NCBI GenBank assembly: GCA_023101885.1
Contig: JALPQD010000004.1
Location: 11,119,688 to 11,183,687 of the forward strand
Source of the DNA: Typhlomys cinereus
Lineage: Eukaryota > Chordata > Mammalia > Rodentia > Platacanthomyidae
Direction of reading: 5' to 3'
Length of the DNA: 64,000 nucleotides
A model generated the notes under the pieces. It saw nothing but the letters and a program-made list of their open reading frames with translations, was not told the origin of the DNA and did no database searches. Every line of letters begins with the position of its first letter. The first letter of the stretch is position 1. Positions 46,659-58,439 of this stretch are shown here, one piece after another. The translations under genes were made by a program, and so were the position numbers.

Positions 46659-46799
46659 TATGGGATTGATTCTTTCAGCAGGAGATTGGTCTTCTTGGGT
46701 TTTGTTTCTCGTGGATCTGCACTTTGACTTGTATATTGTTGTTTTGTTTTTTAGGACCTTTCAGTTTCTGTGTTTTTCACTGAATCGACGTAGTTAGTA

Positions 46800-47770
46800 T
46801 TGTTACGCTTGCCAGTTATTACTAGTGCTTGCCTTGGATTAGGTATGTTTGTGTATTGTTATTATTATATCCTAGATGAGGCTACTAGGCTGTTAGTACG
46901 TCAGTTAAGTCAGGTTATGTTACCAGGGGGTGAATATTAGTTTGGTAGTGCACTTTTACAATTTAGTATCTTGGTGACATGTTGGGGTGAGTGGTGTACT
47001 CCCTGGAGTTGTATGTTGCGAGGTGGCTGTATGAGAAAGTTGATCTACAGCATTGATACTTTAAAGGATCAGTAAGGTGAAAAGAAAAAGTTTACTTATC
47101 TTTGGGCTGGATGAGAAGAAACTCGCCCACGTGATATAATGATTGTAGTGGAGTCCAGATGTATGGCCTGTGCTCCCTTTGTTCCTTAGAATTTAGCTTG
47201 AGTTTCCTTTGGGCTCTATTGAATTCTGAGTAGCAGTGTGTCTTCCGTGGACCACGTGTGTAGGTCCCCGGTGGACCAGAGAGGCAGAAGGTCTGATGTT
47301 GATGGCAGAGTTCACCTGCGATCTGGGAAGGTGGGCCCGGAGAGGGGCGGGGCCCGGGAGCAAAGCCAGAGGCAGCGCAGCGTGGTGCTGCTGGCCGGGC
47401 GGCTCCCGGGTGGGGGTCGGGGCTGGGCTGGGCTCTTTCGCTCCCTGGCTCAATGGCAGAATTCTTCACCTGGGATCCAGGGAGGTGGCTAGGCGCACGG
47501 GGCAGGAGGATGCGAGGGGCTTGGGTCCGGGGCAGGGCCCAGGCTAAGCCGCAGTCAGCCTGGGTGCTCGCCGGGTCGCGTGGGGCTCCGGGGTGGTTGG
47601 GGGCTGGGCTGGGCTCTCTCTCTCTCTCTCTCTCACTCACCTTGGGCAGCGGGCAGCGGGCGGCGGGCAGGGGCGGGGCTGCGCGGAGAGGGCTGGGGTC
47701 GTCCGGGCCGGGGGCGCAGGCCAAGCCGCAGTTGGTCTGGTGTTCGCCGCCGGGACGCGTGGGGCTCCCA
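46800..47770 (-). promoter_or_regulatory. L1-B 5' UTR with tandem GC-rich monomers
   Basis: The distal part (47230-47770) is strongly GC-rich amid AT-rich DNA. The motif 'aagccgcagt' recurs at about 47546 and 47723 and a diverged 'aaagccagaggcagc' at about 47362, i.e. spacing near 180 bp. The blocks 'gctgggctgggctct' and 'cgcgtggggctcc' also repeat. This recalls promoter monomers of mouse L1 families, but the sequence is not one I recognise. The long open frames on both strands here reflect GC content. Confidence 0.8.
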
Positions 47771-47799
47771 GGACATCACTATTATATGTAGCCTTAGTT

Positions 47800-48110
47800 T
47801 CATTTTTGTGTTGCTGTAATTAATACGGGGTCCAAACCGTTTAGAGGAGCAAGGGGTTTATACATGCCCATGATTACAGATCACAGTTGATCATCATGGC
47901 ATAAGAGTGACACAGTATCAGGAACTAACCAGGAAGCTAACCAGGAAGAGCTGAGAAAGAGGTAGCATATGCCTTCTAGCCTTGTCAGTCTGCCAGTCTA
48001 ACCAACTCTCTGTCTTATCTACCTGCCCAGGGAATGGTTCTAAGCACTATGGACTAGCTCTTCTGACACCAGTTATCTATATCCTACAAGTTTATTCACA
48101 AGCCTACGTT
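47800..48110 (-). repeat. URR1-like repeat, antisense
   Basis: Begins 'tttttgtgttgctgtaatta', has 'gaggagcaaggggtttata' and 'gattacagatcacagttgat', the inverted URR1 layout. It sits in the ancient L1 just right of L1-B. Confidence 0.45.
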
Positions 48111-48468
48111 AACTAATTAATTAGTCATATGTGTACCTAAAGGCTTACTTCTCAATTGAACAGTTAACTCCTGAAATTAGCTATCATATATGCACTTTAA
48201 GCATACATAACAACTTTATGAAATATGTACTACTTAGAAATAAAGATATAAATTAAGCCAAACACAATGATAACAAGTTACTCAATAACTCACTCTTGCC
48301 AAAAGATATATCATTCCAACAAACAGTAAAGAAATATCTGAGTTAAAAGTCATCATAGATCATGTAGATAAAACAAATCTTACAGAATGTTCCATCTAAA
48401 TATGTAGAATACATGTTATTCTAAAAAACCTAGGAAACATTCCCTAAAATGTATCATAGGCAGGCAAA

Positions 48469-48690
48469 ATGGGTCTATGGATAAAAGCAGTTACCATAAA
48501 AGCAAAATGATTTGAGTTTATCCCTAGAGTCTATATTAGAAAGAGAGAAGCAACTCCCTAAGCTCATTCTCTGACCTCCATACACATCATGGCATATGTA
48601 TTCCTAAAACACACACACATACACACACATACACACATATCCATCTACACACACACACACACACTACACACACAATAATGTAATTAATAA
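48469..48690 (+). mobile_element. B3-like SINE with CA tail, old copy
   Basis: 'aaatgggtctatggataaaa', a B-box-like 'gatttgagtttatccctaga', 'ctctgacctccatacacatc' and interrupted (CA)n/(CATA)n runs from 48608. The order matches B3. Confidence 0.5.
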
Positions 48691-49174
48691 AATTAAGAAG
48701 ATCATGTCACAGAATATAAAATTGGTCATAATAAATATTAGATTGTGGATAAAATTTTTTATTTTGATCAGACCACAATGAATTAAAACTGTAAATCAGC
48801 AGCAAAAGAAAAATTCAGTATGCAAATTTATGGAAATTAAAGATGCTATTGAAAAACTAATAATTCATTAAATAAATCAAGAAGGAAATAAAGAAGTTTT
48901 CAAATCTAATAGAAATATAGCAAGATTTAAGGAACATTCTGAAAACAGTCCTAAGAAGGAGTTTAAAGCTACAAATGTTTACATATGAAATCATACATTA
49001 ATTATTATGCACCTTAGGGTCTTGACAAAGTAAGAACATGTCAAACTCAAAATTGATACATAGAAATAAATGCTTAAGATGAGTATAAATAATAATGCAA
49101 TGGAAATAGAATAAAAAGATGCAAACCTTTAGCCACAATAACCAAAAAATAGAAGCAGGGTCCTGTTAATAAAA

Positions 49175-49532
49175 TAATGATATTCTGGGCTAGAGAGATG
49201 GCTCAGGGGTTAAGACCTTGTCTCGAAATCAGGTCTTGAGTTTGGATTCCAGGTCCCACATTAAAATGCCAGGCAGAAATGGCAGAGGCCTGCACTTCTT
49301 CTGGTCCTGGTGGGCAGAGCCTGAGAAATCCCAGACCTCCATACACATGGAAGCAAGAAGGTAAAAGCAATCCAGGATGATTCCTGAACTCATCCTTGGT
49401 CCTCCACAGAGACATACAGTGCCCTCCCTCTCTCTCTCTATCTCTGTCTCTCTTTCACACACACACACACACAAAATAATAATAATAATAAAATTAAATA
49501 AAGCATTTCTTTAAAAAAGTAATGATATTCTG
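49175..49532 (+). mobile_element. tRNA-headed SINE with TSD
   Basis: SINE body 49188-49519: 'ggctagagagatggctcagg', B-box-like 'gagtttggattcc', then 'ggtcctggtgggcagagcct', a CT/CA tail and 'aataataataataataaaat'. The 13-bp direct repeats 'taatgatattctg' lie at 49175-49187 and 49520-49532. Same family as 13528, an intermediate-age subtype. Confidence 0.9.
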
Positions 49533-49649
49533 CAAATGATTAGGACATTCCTCAAAAATGTACATTCTACTAAGTAGGAAAATTTAAAAGAAATGAACAC
49601 ATTTCTACAAGGATATGATCTAACAAAATAAAACTAAGCATAAAAACCT

Positions 49650-49845
49650 GAGTTCAGATCCCCAGATCCCAGCAGAATATGGTGTTGGCCTGTAATTCTG
49701 ACCCTGGAAGGTGGAGCCTGGGAAATCCCAAAGAAAGCAATAAGGAAATAGAGCTATTCAAGATGATCACCAATATCGCCCCTTGACCTCCATGTGCACA
49801 CACACACACAAGTAACTACTTGTACACACATGCATACATGCATAA
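49650..49845 (+). mobile_element. tRNA-headed SINE, 5'-truncated old copy
   Basis: The head is missing; it starts at the B-box region ('cctgagttcagatcccc') and continues with 'ggaaggtggagcctgggaaa' and a CA/CATA tail at 49795-49845. Confidence 0.7.
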
Positions 49846-49878
49846 AAATGGAGGTGAGACAAACAGAGGGGATAGTTA

Positions 49879-50504
49879 AAAATCTGGTTTGTACTGAAAA
49901 CAACAAACCATAATTCAGAACACCAGACCCTACATTAATCACCTGGAACCAGACCAGCGAAATATCTCCCCATCCTAAAGCTCAGAGAACCTTACAGAAG
50001 AGGGGGCAGCAAGATTGTAAGAGCCTAAAGATGGGGAGGACCAACCATATGAATGATACTCCACACAAGTTAGGCCTTTAACAGCCAGAATTGGACTTTG
50101 CCTGACATGTCAACACCCCCCAAAGTCTAGCATGGATCACAGGGGAGAAGGCTCCAGGCAGTAGAATCCTTAGAGGCAAGGGATGAAACATAATAAAGTT
50201 CCCATGCTAATGGGGAGCCCAAGAAGGGGCTCTAGGCTACGTCACTGAGTCCTGAACCTTCACTAGAGTGGAGGACTCAGAGGGATGTTTGGCATTCACA
50301 CAAAAGGATGCTCCAGGGGATGGGAGGGAGGAAGGGGGAGGCACTAGAACTTGGGGAGGGAAGGAAGGGAGGGAAAGGAAGAAGGGAAGAAGGAAGAGTG
50401 CAAGGGGAGACCACAGGGGAGGGAGAGGACAGGGTACCTATTGAGCTTGTATGATTAGGGAAAAAATAAAATGTGGGAGAAAAAAAAAAGAATCTAGTTT
50501 GTGA
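49879..50504 (+). mobile_element. 5'-truncated LINE-1 (3' UTR) with TSD
   Basis: An insertion at about 49893-50490, of the same 3' UTR type as 33976-34512. It has 'gcagaagagggggcagcaag', 'aaaggatgctccaggggatg', a long G/A tract and 'aaaataaaatgtgggagaaa' with an A tail. Flanks 'aatctggtttgt' (49881-49892) and 'aatctagtttgt' (50491-50502) differ at one base. Confidence 0.9.
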
Positions 50505-51570
50505 TAAGGACTATCACCTTACCTACATTTCTTGCAATAAACTTAGCAGCTTAGGTCCTTTGCCTGCATGTACTATGACTGCACAACTCTCTCTCTCTCT
50601 CAACAATATATCTAGCAACTCCAGATCCCTCCCTGCATTGTACACCCTCTTGTAACAATGGAATATGTTTCTTCCCACTTAATAATCATCAAACTTAGTT
50701 TCAAATACATTCTCAACATATCCATGATAAACCATGGTCTTCAGCAGCCACTCCCTCCTTTCTTCAGATGCCATGTAAAGAAACCCTAGGCAGTGACGGG
50801 GGCATTTGAGTCTCTTCACTCAGATGGCCTGCAGTTTCCTTGAAATGTATTCTGACTTCAATATTGCTTTGCTCTTAACAAAACATTTCTTCTCTACTTT
50901 CTCAAAACCTTGTGATTTTTTTTTCATTCTTAAATAAGTGTCCAAGAACCAATAACACCACAAACTGAGACACTGATAACCTATTTAACGAACCCAGCCA
51001 TGAGTGCAACAGACAAAAGAATAATTTCTCTCTTTTATTACTGAAAATATACCATATTGCACTCTGATCCTCTTTTTCATTCTGATATCTATCACTTCAA
51101 AGGCCAACTGAACTAACTACTTGGTCAAAAAACTTTTAGCTTTCCACTCTGCAAAACTGAATAGCTACGCATTCACCAGCCACTTTACCTGAGACAGAAG
51201 ACAGTAGGTGCCTTTCCCCAGCCATCAGTGTCAATTCCTCCTCCTTTTAATGTTATTTCTGTTCTCTGAGCTAAAGCCAAACTCCTGCAGCCCCTTTTGT
51301 CTCCCTCTTTTTCCTTCTAGTTTTATGTGTATTTGAAGTAATTTCATGAAGGTTCACCTTTTTTTTTGAAGATTGTATATACTTTCTGCAGTAGAACTAA
51401 TTTAGTTGTTTAGATCTTCAAAGTTTTTCTCTTCTTTCTTTTTCAGACTCCTGTTTTCTTTGTCATTTCACGTGTGTCTAAATTGTAAAATGTCTGCTTC
51501 TGAAATTCAAATATTGAAACATGATTTATGGCTTTTACTATGATTTCACTTGGATTCATAGCCTTGCTTC
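50505..51570. other. Unassigned sequence, possibly the 5' part of the ERV relic
   Basis: It lies between a truncated L1 and a URR1-like repeat, upstream of gag-pro-like remains. Pyrimidine-rich blocks ('ccctttttgtctccctctt'-like at about 51285-51315) could come from an LTR/leader region, but no LTR ends were identified. Confidence 0.25.
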
Positions 51571-51574
51571 TTGT

Positions 51575-51990
51575 CATAGTTAGATACAGGTGTCTACTTG
51601 ATGATTGAGAGTTTGAGCTCTAGGTAAATTTGTAAATAATTAGTAGTTAAACTCAGAGTGACCCTGAAAGAGATTAACTGATGGAAAAGGCCCAACCTAT
51701 GGTAGGGGGGACTAGCCCCTAGGCCAAGGGATAAAATGGAGGGAACTGGTTGAAAATGTTGGCATCCTTCTGTATACTTGCCCAGACATGCTGGTCTGGT
51801 TAAAAAAGGATTGTCCCTCTCTTAGCTGTTAATGTGAATATGGTGTGGTCAGTTCCTTCCCTCGCCCTTCAGTGTTGGTGTGTGCTGTCTGCCAAATCAG
51901 AGAAGGAACTGTAACTATACTATTGTAAGAGAAAATTAAAACCCCTTGTTTCCTTTAGGCTGTGTCATCATAATTTTATCAGTAACCACA
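51575..51990 (+). repeat. URR1-like repeat
   Basis: Starts 'acaggtgtctacttgatgat', contains 'gagtttgagctctaggtaaa' and 'ttggcatccttctgtatact', and ends 'attttatcagtaaccac'. It aligns along its length with 3285-3712. A long A run follows. Confidence 0.6.
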
Positions 51991-51999
51991 AAAAAAAAA

Positions 52000-54790
52000 A
52001 AAAACTTGCCACATCCTTGAAAGCAAGCAGATGATTAAAAGGGAATGAAACAAGTACAAAGTGAGGTTGGTTTAACAGAAATAAATCTAAGTATCTAAGA
52101 AATAAACTCCCTCCAAAAGCAGAGGTCTCTATTCTATTTTTTTTTCTTTAAAACTTCTATTTTCCCCAAACAAGATATTTGTTTGGCCAATATAAATTAT
52201 TTCTACACATTAATATGACTTAATTTTCTAAGACTGCTTTTACATACATCACCATTAGCCTTTAGGTGGTCTTACCTCCTTCAACCAATAGTGACTATGG
52301 ATTCAAAGACTCAGAGACCTCTCATTTTAAAATGTAAGCTGGTTATTCTTCCACCTCTGTCCAGAAAGAATCACTCAATTGTTTCAAACTTATGAAAAAA
52401 AATTAACAAATTGTCTATATCCCATTTCCTATCCAAATCCTGGGGAAGAAGACAGTTTTAGATCCTTTTAAATCATTGCACTTCCTTTACTTTGTTGGTT
52501 GGACATGTGACCTACCCAGGACCCCTGTTCTGAAGAGAATTTATGTTATACAACTCTAAAAAGCCATTTTTCCTAACCATAAATATATCTCCTCCCCCAT
52601 TCCTCAATCAGGCTATAGCTTAACACATGAGTCACTGCTTTTCAAAAAAAAAAAAAAAGACTCATTGGAAGGAGACCAGCTTTTTCAACTGAAGGGTAAC
52701 CCAAAGCCAGTGCTTGCACCCAAGAGTACAATGCTAGAAAGAGAACATAAATTACAGAGGAACCCAGTTCTAAAGAAACAAAAGTGGCATCACAGTGTAC
52801 ATCTAAATTAGATATTGAAGATATCCAGTATACTAAGGAAGGATTCTACCAGGGCACACCTTGGGAATCTATTTATCCTTCTCTTTCATCTTCAAGGGGA
52901 CATCCTTTAGGGAACACAGAAAAACAGTCCTCCACATTTGCTCTTTGACCGTCCTCTCCCTTGCATGTCATCAAACAAACTCCCTTCCTGTCCTACCAGG
53001 ATTTCCACCAATCCCTGTAACAGGGTACATCTTTAACCAATGACAGATCTGACAAAGATAAGTTCAGAAAAAGGCATATTACATTTATTGCAATACTGTG
53101 TGGCCCCAATACCAGCTAGGAGATGGAGAAAACTGACCCCCAAATGGCAACTTTTAACTATAACATTATCTATTAGTTAAAGATCTTTGTGGTAAAAGAC
53201 AGCCCAATGAGCTAAAATTTCTTATGACCAGGCTTTCATGCCACTCTAGTAAGACCCTTTCTCTGCAGAGGAGATACAAAATCAAAAGAAAAAAATCTAG
53301 ACGTTTAAATAACGCCCTGCTTTGAAATCCTTTTGTCTTTCAAGGGATCAGCAACCCCTCACTATCCAACACCCTGAACCCAAAGATATGGTGAAAATTC
53401 CTGGAAACTCCAAAAAATAAAAAAGAACTCCATATTCATCTAAGTCAGGTAGTGGCAAATGGCTTTCACTATCTTTGACAAATGGGACCTAGAGGAAGAA
53501 AAAAATGAGACAAAAGACAAGTCAGACTTCTAGCAGTCATAAATGGAAATACCCTTGTTAAAAACCCAAAAATCGGGCTGGAGAGGTGGCTCAGGGGTTA
53601 AGCCTCCACCTTGCAGGCGGAAGGTCCTGAGTTCGGATCCCAGATCCCACGTATAGACGCCAGGCGGAAGCGCGGGCGGCCTGCGCTTCTGGTCCTGGTA
53701 GGGCAGAGCCTGTGAATCCTGGAGCAGAAGGAGGTGGAGGCGTCCATGGTGGTTCGTTAATTCGTCCGTGGTTCTACACATACACAGACACACACACACA
53801 TACGTGCACGCACATACACACGCACATGCGCACAGTTGAATAAATAGTAACAATAATAATAATAATAAATTAAAAAAACCAAAAATCCAAAGAAAGTCTA
53901 AAGTAACTCGTATTAAATAGAAGAAGACTGGACATGCAGCAAAAGACTGCACCAGATCTCCACAGGTCCCATAACCTCTGTGCGGGAACTGACATTAGAG
54001 AATTGACTGCCCCAAGTCATGAGGAGACAAGGAATGTCTAACACTCTGATGGCCATGGAGAGCTCAGAGATGGCCTCGAACACCATCATCATCACTACTG
54101 AGGAGCCCTAGGAACTTGGACATTATAGGCAAGCAACTCATGTTTTCATAGACAAGAGGGCTACTAATTTTTTTAATCACTTTTGTGGATAAACCATTCT
54201 CTCATTTCAAAATATTTGCTGGAGATAAAAGTCAAAGTAAAAATAATTAACCTCCCTAAACAAAAAACAACTATCCTCTTCAAGGGCTGTTAACAAGGGC
54301 TTCAAGGGCTGCAAGAGACCTATTAAAATGACCCCTGTTGAGATGCTTCATGGGCTATCATTTTTATATACAAACCTAGTACAAATACTGAAATATCTTT
54401 CACATTTGATCAGCTTTAAAAAAAATCATTAAAACAATGGCATCCAGGCTTTCCCTATCCTAAACTTCAATCTCACTAACTTCAATTTCAAGCCAGAAGA
54501 GAATATATCAATGAAGACTGAAAAGAAGTCTCCCCTACAGAACAATTTATTCCAAAATAGAAATGACCTTACACTGTAGTCCTAGCCACACAGATGTCAA
54601 TAAAGGTCTACTGGAGTAGACAGCTGGATTCATCTTTTCAGGGGTATGCCCATCCCATTAATTCTATAACCTGCCAAGATAATGGAATCTAAAGATAAAT
54701 AAAACAACCTGATTGTGGAAACACAAATGACCTTCCAAACAGTCAAAGTGAGTCTAACCAAAAAGATTAATGCTGGAGCAATCACTGGAC
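52000..54790 (+). pseudogene. Decayed endogenous retrovirus gag-pro relic
   Basis: Sense remnants of a retroviral gag end and protease, heavily broken. At 53921-53950 the residues KKTGHAAKDC have the form of the second half of a CCHC zinc knuckle; the first cysteines are lost. At about 54150 'FIDKRATN' sits where an aspartic-protease active site would be, but the D-T/S-G triad is not intact. Upstream gag is only suggested by low-complexity polar sequence. No LTR pair was found; class not assigned. A SINE at 53575 interrupts it. Confidence 0.4.
53563..53890 (+). mobile_element. Young tRNA-headed SINE in the ERV relic
   Basis: Begins at about 53575 with 'gggctggagaggtggctca', has B box 'gagttcggatcc', CA-rich tail and 'gaataaatagtaacaataat'. 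Flanks 'cccaaaaatc' and 'accaaaaatcc' form a short target duplication. Close in sequence to the copies at 13528 and 19212. Confidence 0.9.
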
Positions 54791-54799
54791 CTGATTTCA

Positions 54800-56200
54800 A
54801 TCTATATTATATAGTCTAGTGTGGAAATAACATGGTACTGGCATAAATACAATGGAACAGATCAAGATATAAACCCATGGTACCACAACCACCTGATTTT
54901 TGACAAAAATGCACATAAGCGTCTTCAGCAAATAGTGCTGATAAATCTGGATGTTCACATACAGTATGAAATAAGATCTCCAATCCCATCCAGTGCAAAA
55001 ACCAACTCCAAATGGATCAAGATGACCTCAACGAAGGACCTGCAACTCTCTGGAGGAGTTAAAAGAAAGAGTGTGGAAAACCCCATCACACATGGACATT
55101 CATTCAGGAGGACTTTCCTAACAGGAGCCTAATCACTGAGAAGCAATGCCAGCAATTGGCAAATGAGACCTCATGAAATTAAAAATCTTCTTCACAGTAA
55201 AAGAAACAGATCTTAAAGACATAGTGAGAGAAAAAATTTTTAATTATTTTATTTTTCTAGTTTTACAAGCTTATTGAGTACTTATCCCTGCTTTCCTCCA
55301 TTCCTTCTCCCTCCCATCCCCTTTCCTTCCCCTCGATCTTTAATAGCTACACATCTGACAGAGGGTTAATGTCCCAAACATGCAAATAACTGACTAAATA
55401 AATAGATAATAACAAGAACCAAACCACTTCATCAATAAGTGAGCTAATGAACAGATATTTGATAAATACACATATACAAAAATGTACAGCCTCACAAGCA
55501 TTCAGAGCAATGGAAATTAAACTACATTGAGATTCCACCTTGTCCCAGTCAGAATGGTTGTCATTGAAAAAAAAATAACAATAAACAGTGTCAAGAACTA
55601 CTCAAAAAGAAACTTTTATCAATTGCAGGTGAGAATCTAAAGCAGTCCAGACACTATGCAAATCAACATAAATGCTCTGAAAAAAAGAAAAATAGATCTA
55701 CTATGTGATCCAGCTTCACCACTCCTATGTATTTACTGGAAAGATGCCACATCAACACATCACAGAGATACATTCAGCTTACAGCACTGTTCACAATAGT
55801 TAAGTTATAGAGCCACGCTATGTGTCCAGCAGCAGAGGAATGATAAAGAATGTGCTATATGTACTAGGAATGGGAGACCAGAAGTACAAAGGTAAGTCAT
55901 TTGCAAGAAAATTATGCAAACAGAGATGATCATATTAAGCTAACCTCCAAAACACTAAAGTTTTCTTTTATATGCACTTCTTAGATTTTTATATAGATGC
56001 ATAAAATTATATATATTCTTGTGAGTGAAACTGCTCAGTGGAAGGAAATGAGTAGCAAGAGGTGGAAAGGGGAGAAGGAGGAGGTGTATATACGGGATGG
56101 GGCATGAGGAAGAGGAAGAGGATATGTACAACATATACGCATACTTGTATAAAAATGCCTTTACATAACTGGGCACCATGTACAACAAATAAACAGTGAA
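54800..56200 (+). mobile_element. Ancient LINE-1, part 3 (ORF2 C-terminus to 3' end)
   Basis: Sense L1: 'aacatggtactggcataaat', 'cacctgatttttgacaaaaa', 'aactccaaatggatcaagat', 'aaattaaaaatcttcttcac', later 'acagcactgttcacaatagt' and 'gagccacgctatgtgtcc'. This is the expected order from the post-RT part to the end, and continues parts 1 and 2. A short antisense L1 end (about 55235-55345) is inserted. Confidence 0.75.
55235..55345 (-). mobile_element. Short LINE-1 3' end, antisense, nested
   Basis: T-rich start, 'agttttacaagcttattgag' and a C/T-rich block, nearly the same as 35845-36000. It splits the ancient sense L1. Target repeats not clear. Confidence 0.55.
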
Positions 56201-56204
56201 GTTG

Positions 56205-57840
56205 TTTTTTTAATTAATCAGTTTTAAAAAGCTAAAATGAAAAGAATGGACCTTCTGTTTAAAAATCTTTTTTTTTACATTTTCAATATCATTACATTAA
56301 TGAAAATAGGCAAAAAATAAATAAGGATTTAGTCATCTGTGAGGGGCAACATGAGAGGAAGTTGACTTTAGTTAAAGCTTTCATGAAGCTTACGACCACT
56401 TTTGTTTCCACCTTGTCACTGTCAGTTGTGAGTTCACCTGCAGAGGAATGTTTTGTGGGTGTTTACTTTCCTGTAGGGAGAAAAGCACATTTGGCAGCAC
56501 ATTCTCAGAGCTCTGTCACTAATTTACTTATTCACTATAGTTGCAAATATTAAAACTCCCCCAATGCATCTGTAGGCTCACAGAGAAATCATTTTAATTC
56601 AGCATTAATTAATGTATCATTAAACACATTTTTTCTCTTGGCACTGCATGATATTAAGTCCTTTGAAATTTTTAGTTTTTTTAATAATTTATGTTGTTTG
56701 AAAATAATATATAGTGACAGCAAAAGCAGAGTTAAAACTACATCTGATTTAACTCAATGTATTCCAAATCACAATTCATTTTCCTACTAATACATCAGAG
56801 TTGTCAACCAGGAAGTGTCTAGTGCTCATGTTATACTGGCAGAATTCCTACCACGGTGTTTATTATAAAGCATCACAGAAAATGCTTTCTGTCATATTCA
56901 TGTTTTGCTCTCATGGGGAGATCTTTGTCATGTGCAGAAATGAACTAGATGCCCTCAAAGTCCTACTGTAGAGAACTTGGGAAAAAGAATATGTTACTAA
57001 GGTGTTCTTAGAAGGGGAAAGAAAAAGAAGATAACGAGGGGATAAATGGCTTCTGTGTGCTTAGCCACGATATAGGATTTTTGGGTTCTACAAATCACAT
57101 AAGCTTTACATTCAGAGCTTCCATACGAGACATTAACTCACGAAGGTTTATTGTGATGGTCAATTCTGAGTATAAACTCTGAGTATTTATGGCATGTGTT
57201 TATGCTTTGTTCTAGGAAGGCAATAATGGAGATAAGTCATTTTATCTCTCTGTTTTGTGAAAACCAACCCTAGATGACAGTGGCTCTTATAGTTGAACAA
57301 TGTATGCATGCCCACACCTGCATCTGAGAGTAATCAAATAACTGTGGCAGCTTAATGTGAATAGACAAACAGGTGGCTCCCTCATTCTTGTCAAAAGGGA
57401 AAAAAAAAAGACTTGCACAGACATTTCTGTATGTCCAAATAGAGCAAATTTTCTTTTTTTCCCCCTTAGAACTTCGGCTTTATCTAGAAATAAAACCATA
57501 CCTGTCACACATAAAATTTATCAAAAATGTTAATAACTAAACTAAGTGTGAAACAAGCAGTGTCCCATAGGTGGCCTGACAGAGCTGTCTCAGATCTATA
57601 ATTCCCTCTGTAACAAAGAACACTTCAATAAATGCTTAACTGAGACACATGTGCAAAATATAATTATATCACATTAGAGAGTGGTGTGGTCATTAGTCAA
57701 ATGAGTACATCGATATATTTTATTATAAACACAGTTAACAAGATAATTCCTCTAAAATTTTCATTTGAGTCCAATGATGAAAGTTTTGATTTAACTTCAC
57801 ACAAAAATTTTATTTCTAAAAGCAAATAACATCCTCTGTC
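56205..57840. other. AT-rich sequence, nothing recognised
   Basis: About 1.6 kb with no repeat landmark. Open frames at 56362-56553 and 57287-57508 have no recognisable domain. Confidence 0.4.
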
Positions 57841-57941
57841 TCAGAGTTGCACCAGAGACTTAGGTCCTTCTCTCTCCAGTGCCCGGTGCTTCCTGATACT
57901 CCAGTTTCCACCAAAGAAAAAGAACGTATTGTATATCTGCT

Positions 57942-58430
57942 GTTGAGAACCTCCAGTGCAAGTAAGGATGACTACCTGCTTCCTGCTAGCACTGAGGATT
58001 ATGTCCATGTAAGAATTTTACAGAGAAATGGCAGGAAAAGTCTGACTACTGTCCATGGGATCACTGATGATTACAATAAAAAGAAAGCAATGAAGTTGTT
58101 ACTGAGAAGAAATTTGCCTGCAATGGAATTGTAATCGATCATCCAAAATATAGAGAAGTAATCCAGCTTCAGGGTGACCAGTGCGAGAACACATTCCAGT
58201 TTCTGATAGAGATTGAACAGACCAAGGACAATCAAATGAAGGTTCATGGGTCTTTAGTGCTTATGGGTTTCTGAAGATTGAAGATTTCCTTGTAATGAGT
58301 ACAATTGCCATTTTGTCTCTTGTCACAAGTTTAAACCCTCACAGCTTGTATAGTGTAATCTTGGGGCCGACTTTTAAGTTGGACTTGCATAATTTTTTTT
58401 CATACAATAAACTGAAAAGTTCCTTTAAAA
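57942..58430 (+). pseudogene. EIF1: Processed pseudogene of translation initiation factor eIF1
   Basis: eIF1 (SUI1 family) controls start-codon selection in the 43S complex. This intronless copy matches its mRNA: 'gagaacctcc' near the coding start, then 'DDYLLPASTEDYVHVRILQR' and 'NGRKSLTTVHGITDDYNKKK', then a frame change, then 'ctgaaggttcatggg'-like sequence near the stop. The parent protein has about 113 residues. Early codons (about 22 bp, after 'gagaacctcca') are deleted and a frameshift follows the KKK. A 3' UTR with AATAAA (58407-58412) and a short A run end it. The C-terminal 'KDNQMKVHG' fits EIF1 rather than EIF1B. The open frame starting at 57847 includes flanking sequence. Confidence 0.88.
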
Positions 58431-58439
58431 AATCAAATT

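Larger units (their letters stand above)
40769..47783 (-). mobile_element. L1-B: near full-length LINE-1, antisense, with TSD
   Basis: The element spans 40782-47770 (about 6.99 kb). Direct repeats 'ggatatcactatt' (40769-40781) and 'ggacatcactatt' (47771-47783) differ at one base; the target is an ancient sense L1. Sense order, right to left: GC-rich monomeric 5' UTR (46800-47770), ORF1 (46658-45672), a 57-bp spacer, ORF2 (45614 to about 41800), 3' UTR with a G-rich tract at about 40850-40880, and an A tail. The ORFs carry a modest number of disabling changes, so it is fairly young but dead. Confidence 0.95.
48115..49640 (+). mobile_element. Ancient LINE-1, part 2 (ORF2 endonuclease to RT)
   Basis: After the antisense L1-B and a URR1-like copy, sense L1 resumes. 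Landmarks are 'gaccacaatgaattaaaact', 'aatcagcagcaaaagaaaaa', 'aagaaggaaataaagaag', 'aaaacagtcctaagaagg' and, right of a SINE, 'ctactaagtaggaaaattta'. The order continues from part 1. A B3-like SINE (48469-48690) and a younger SINE (49188-49519) interrupt it. Confidence 0.75.

Noticed and set aside
47092..47819. A cluster of long frames on both strands, looking like a CpG-island gene start.
   Set aside because: The region is the GC-rich 5' UTR of L1-B, inside its target duplication. Frames on both strands are expected from the low stop-codon density.
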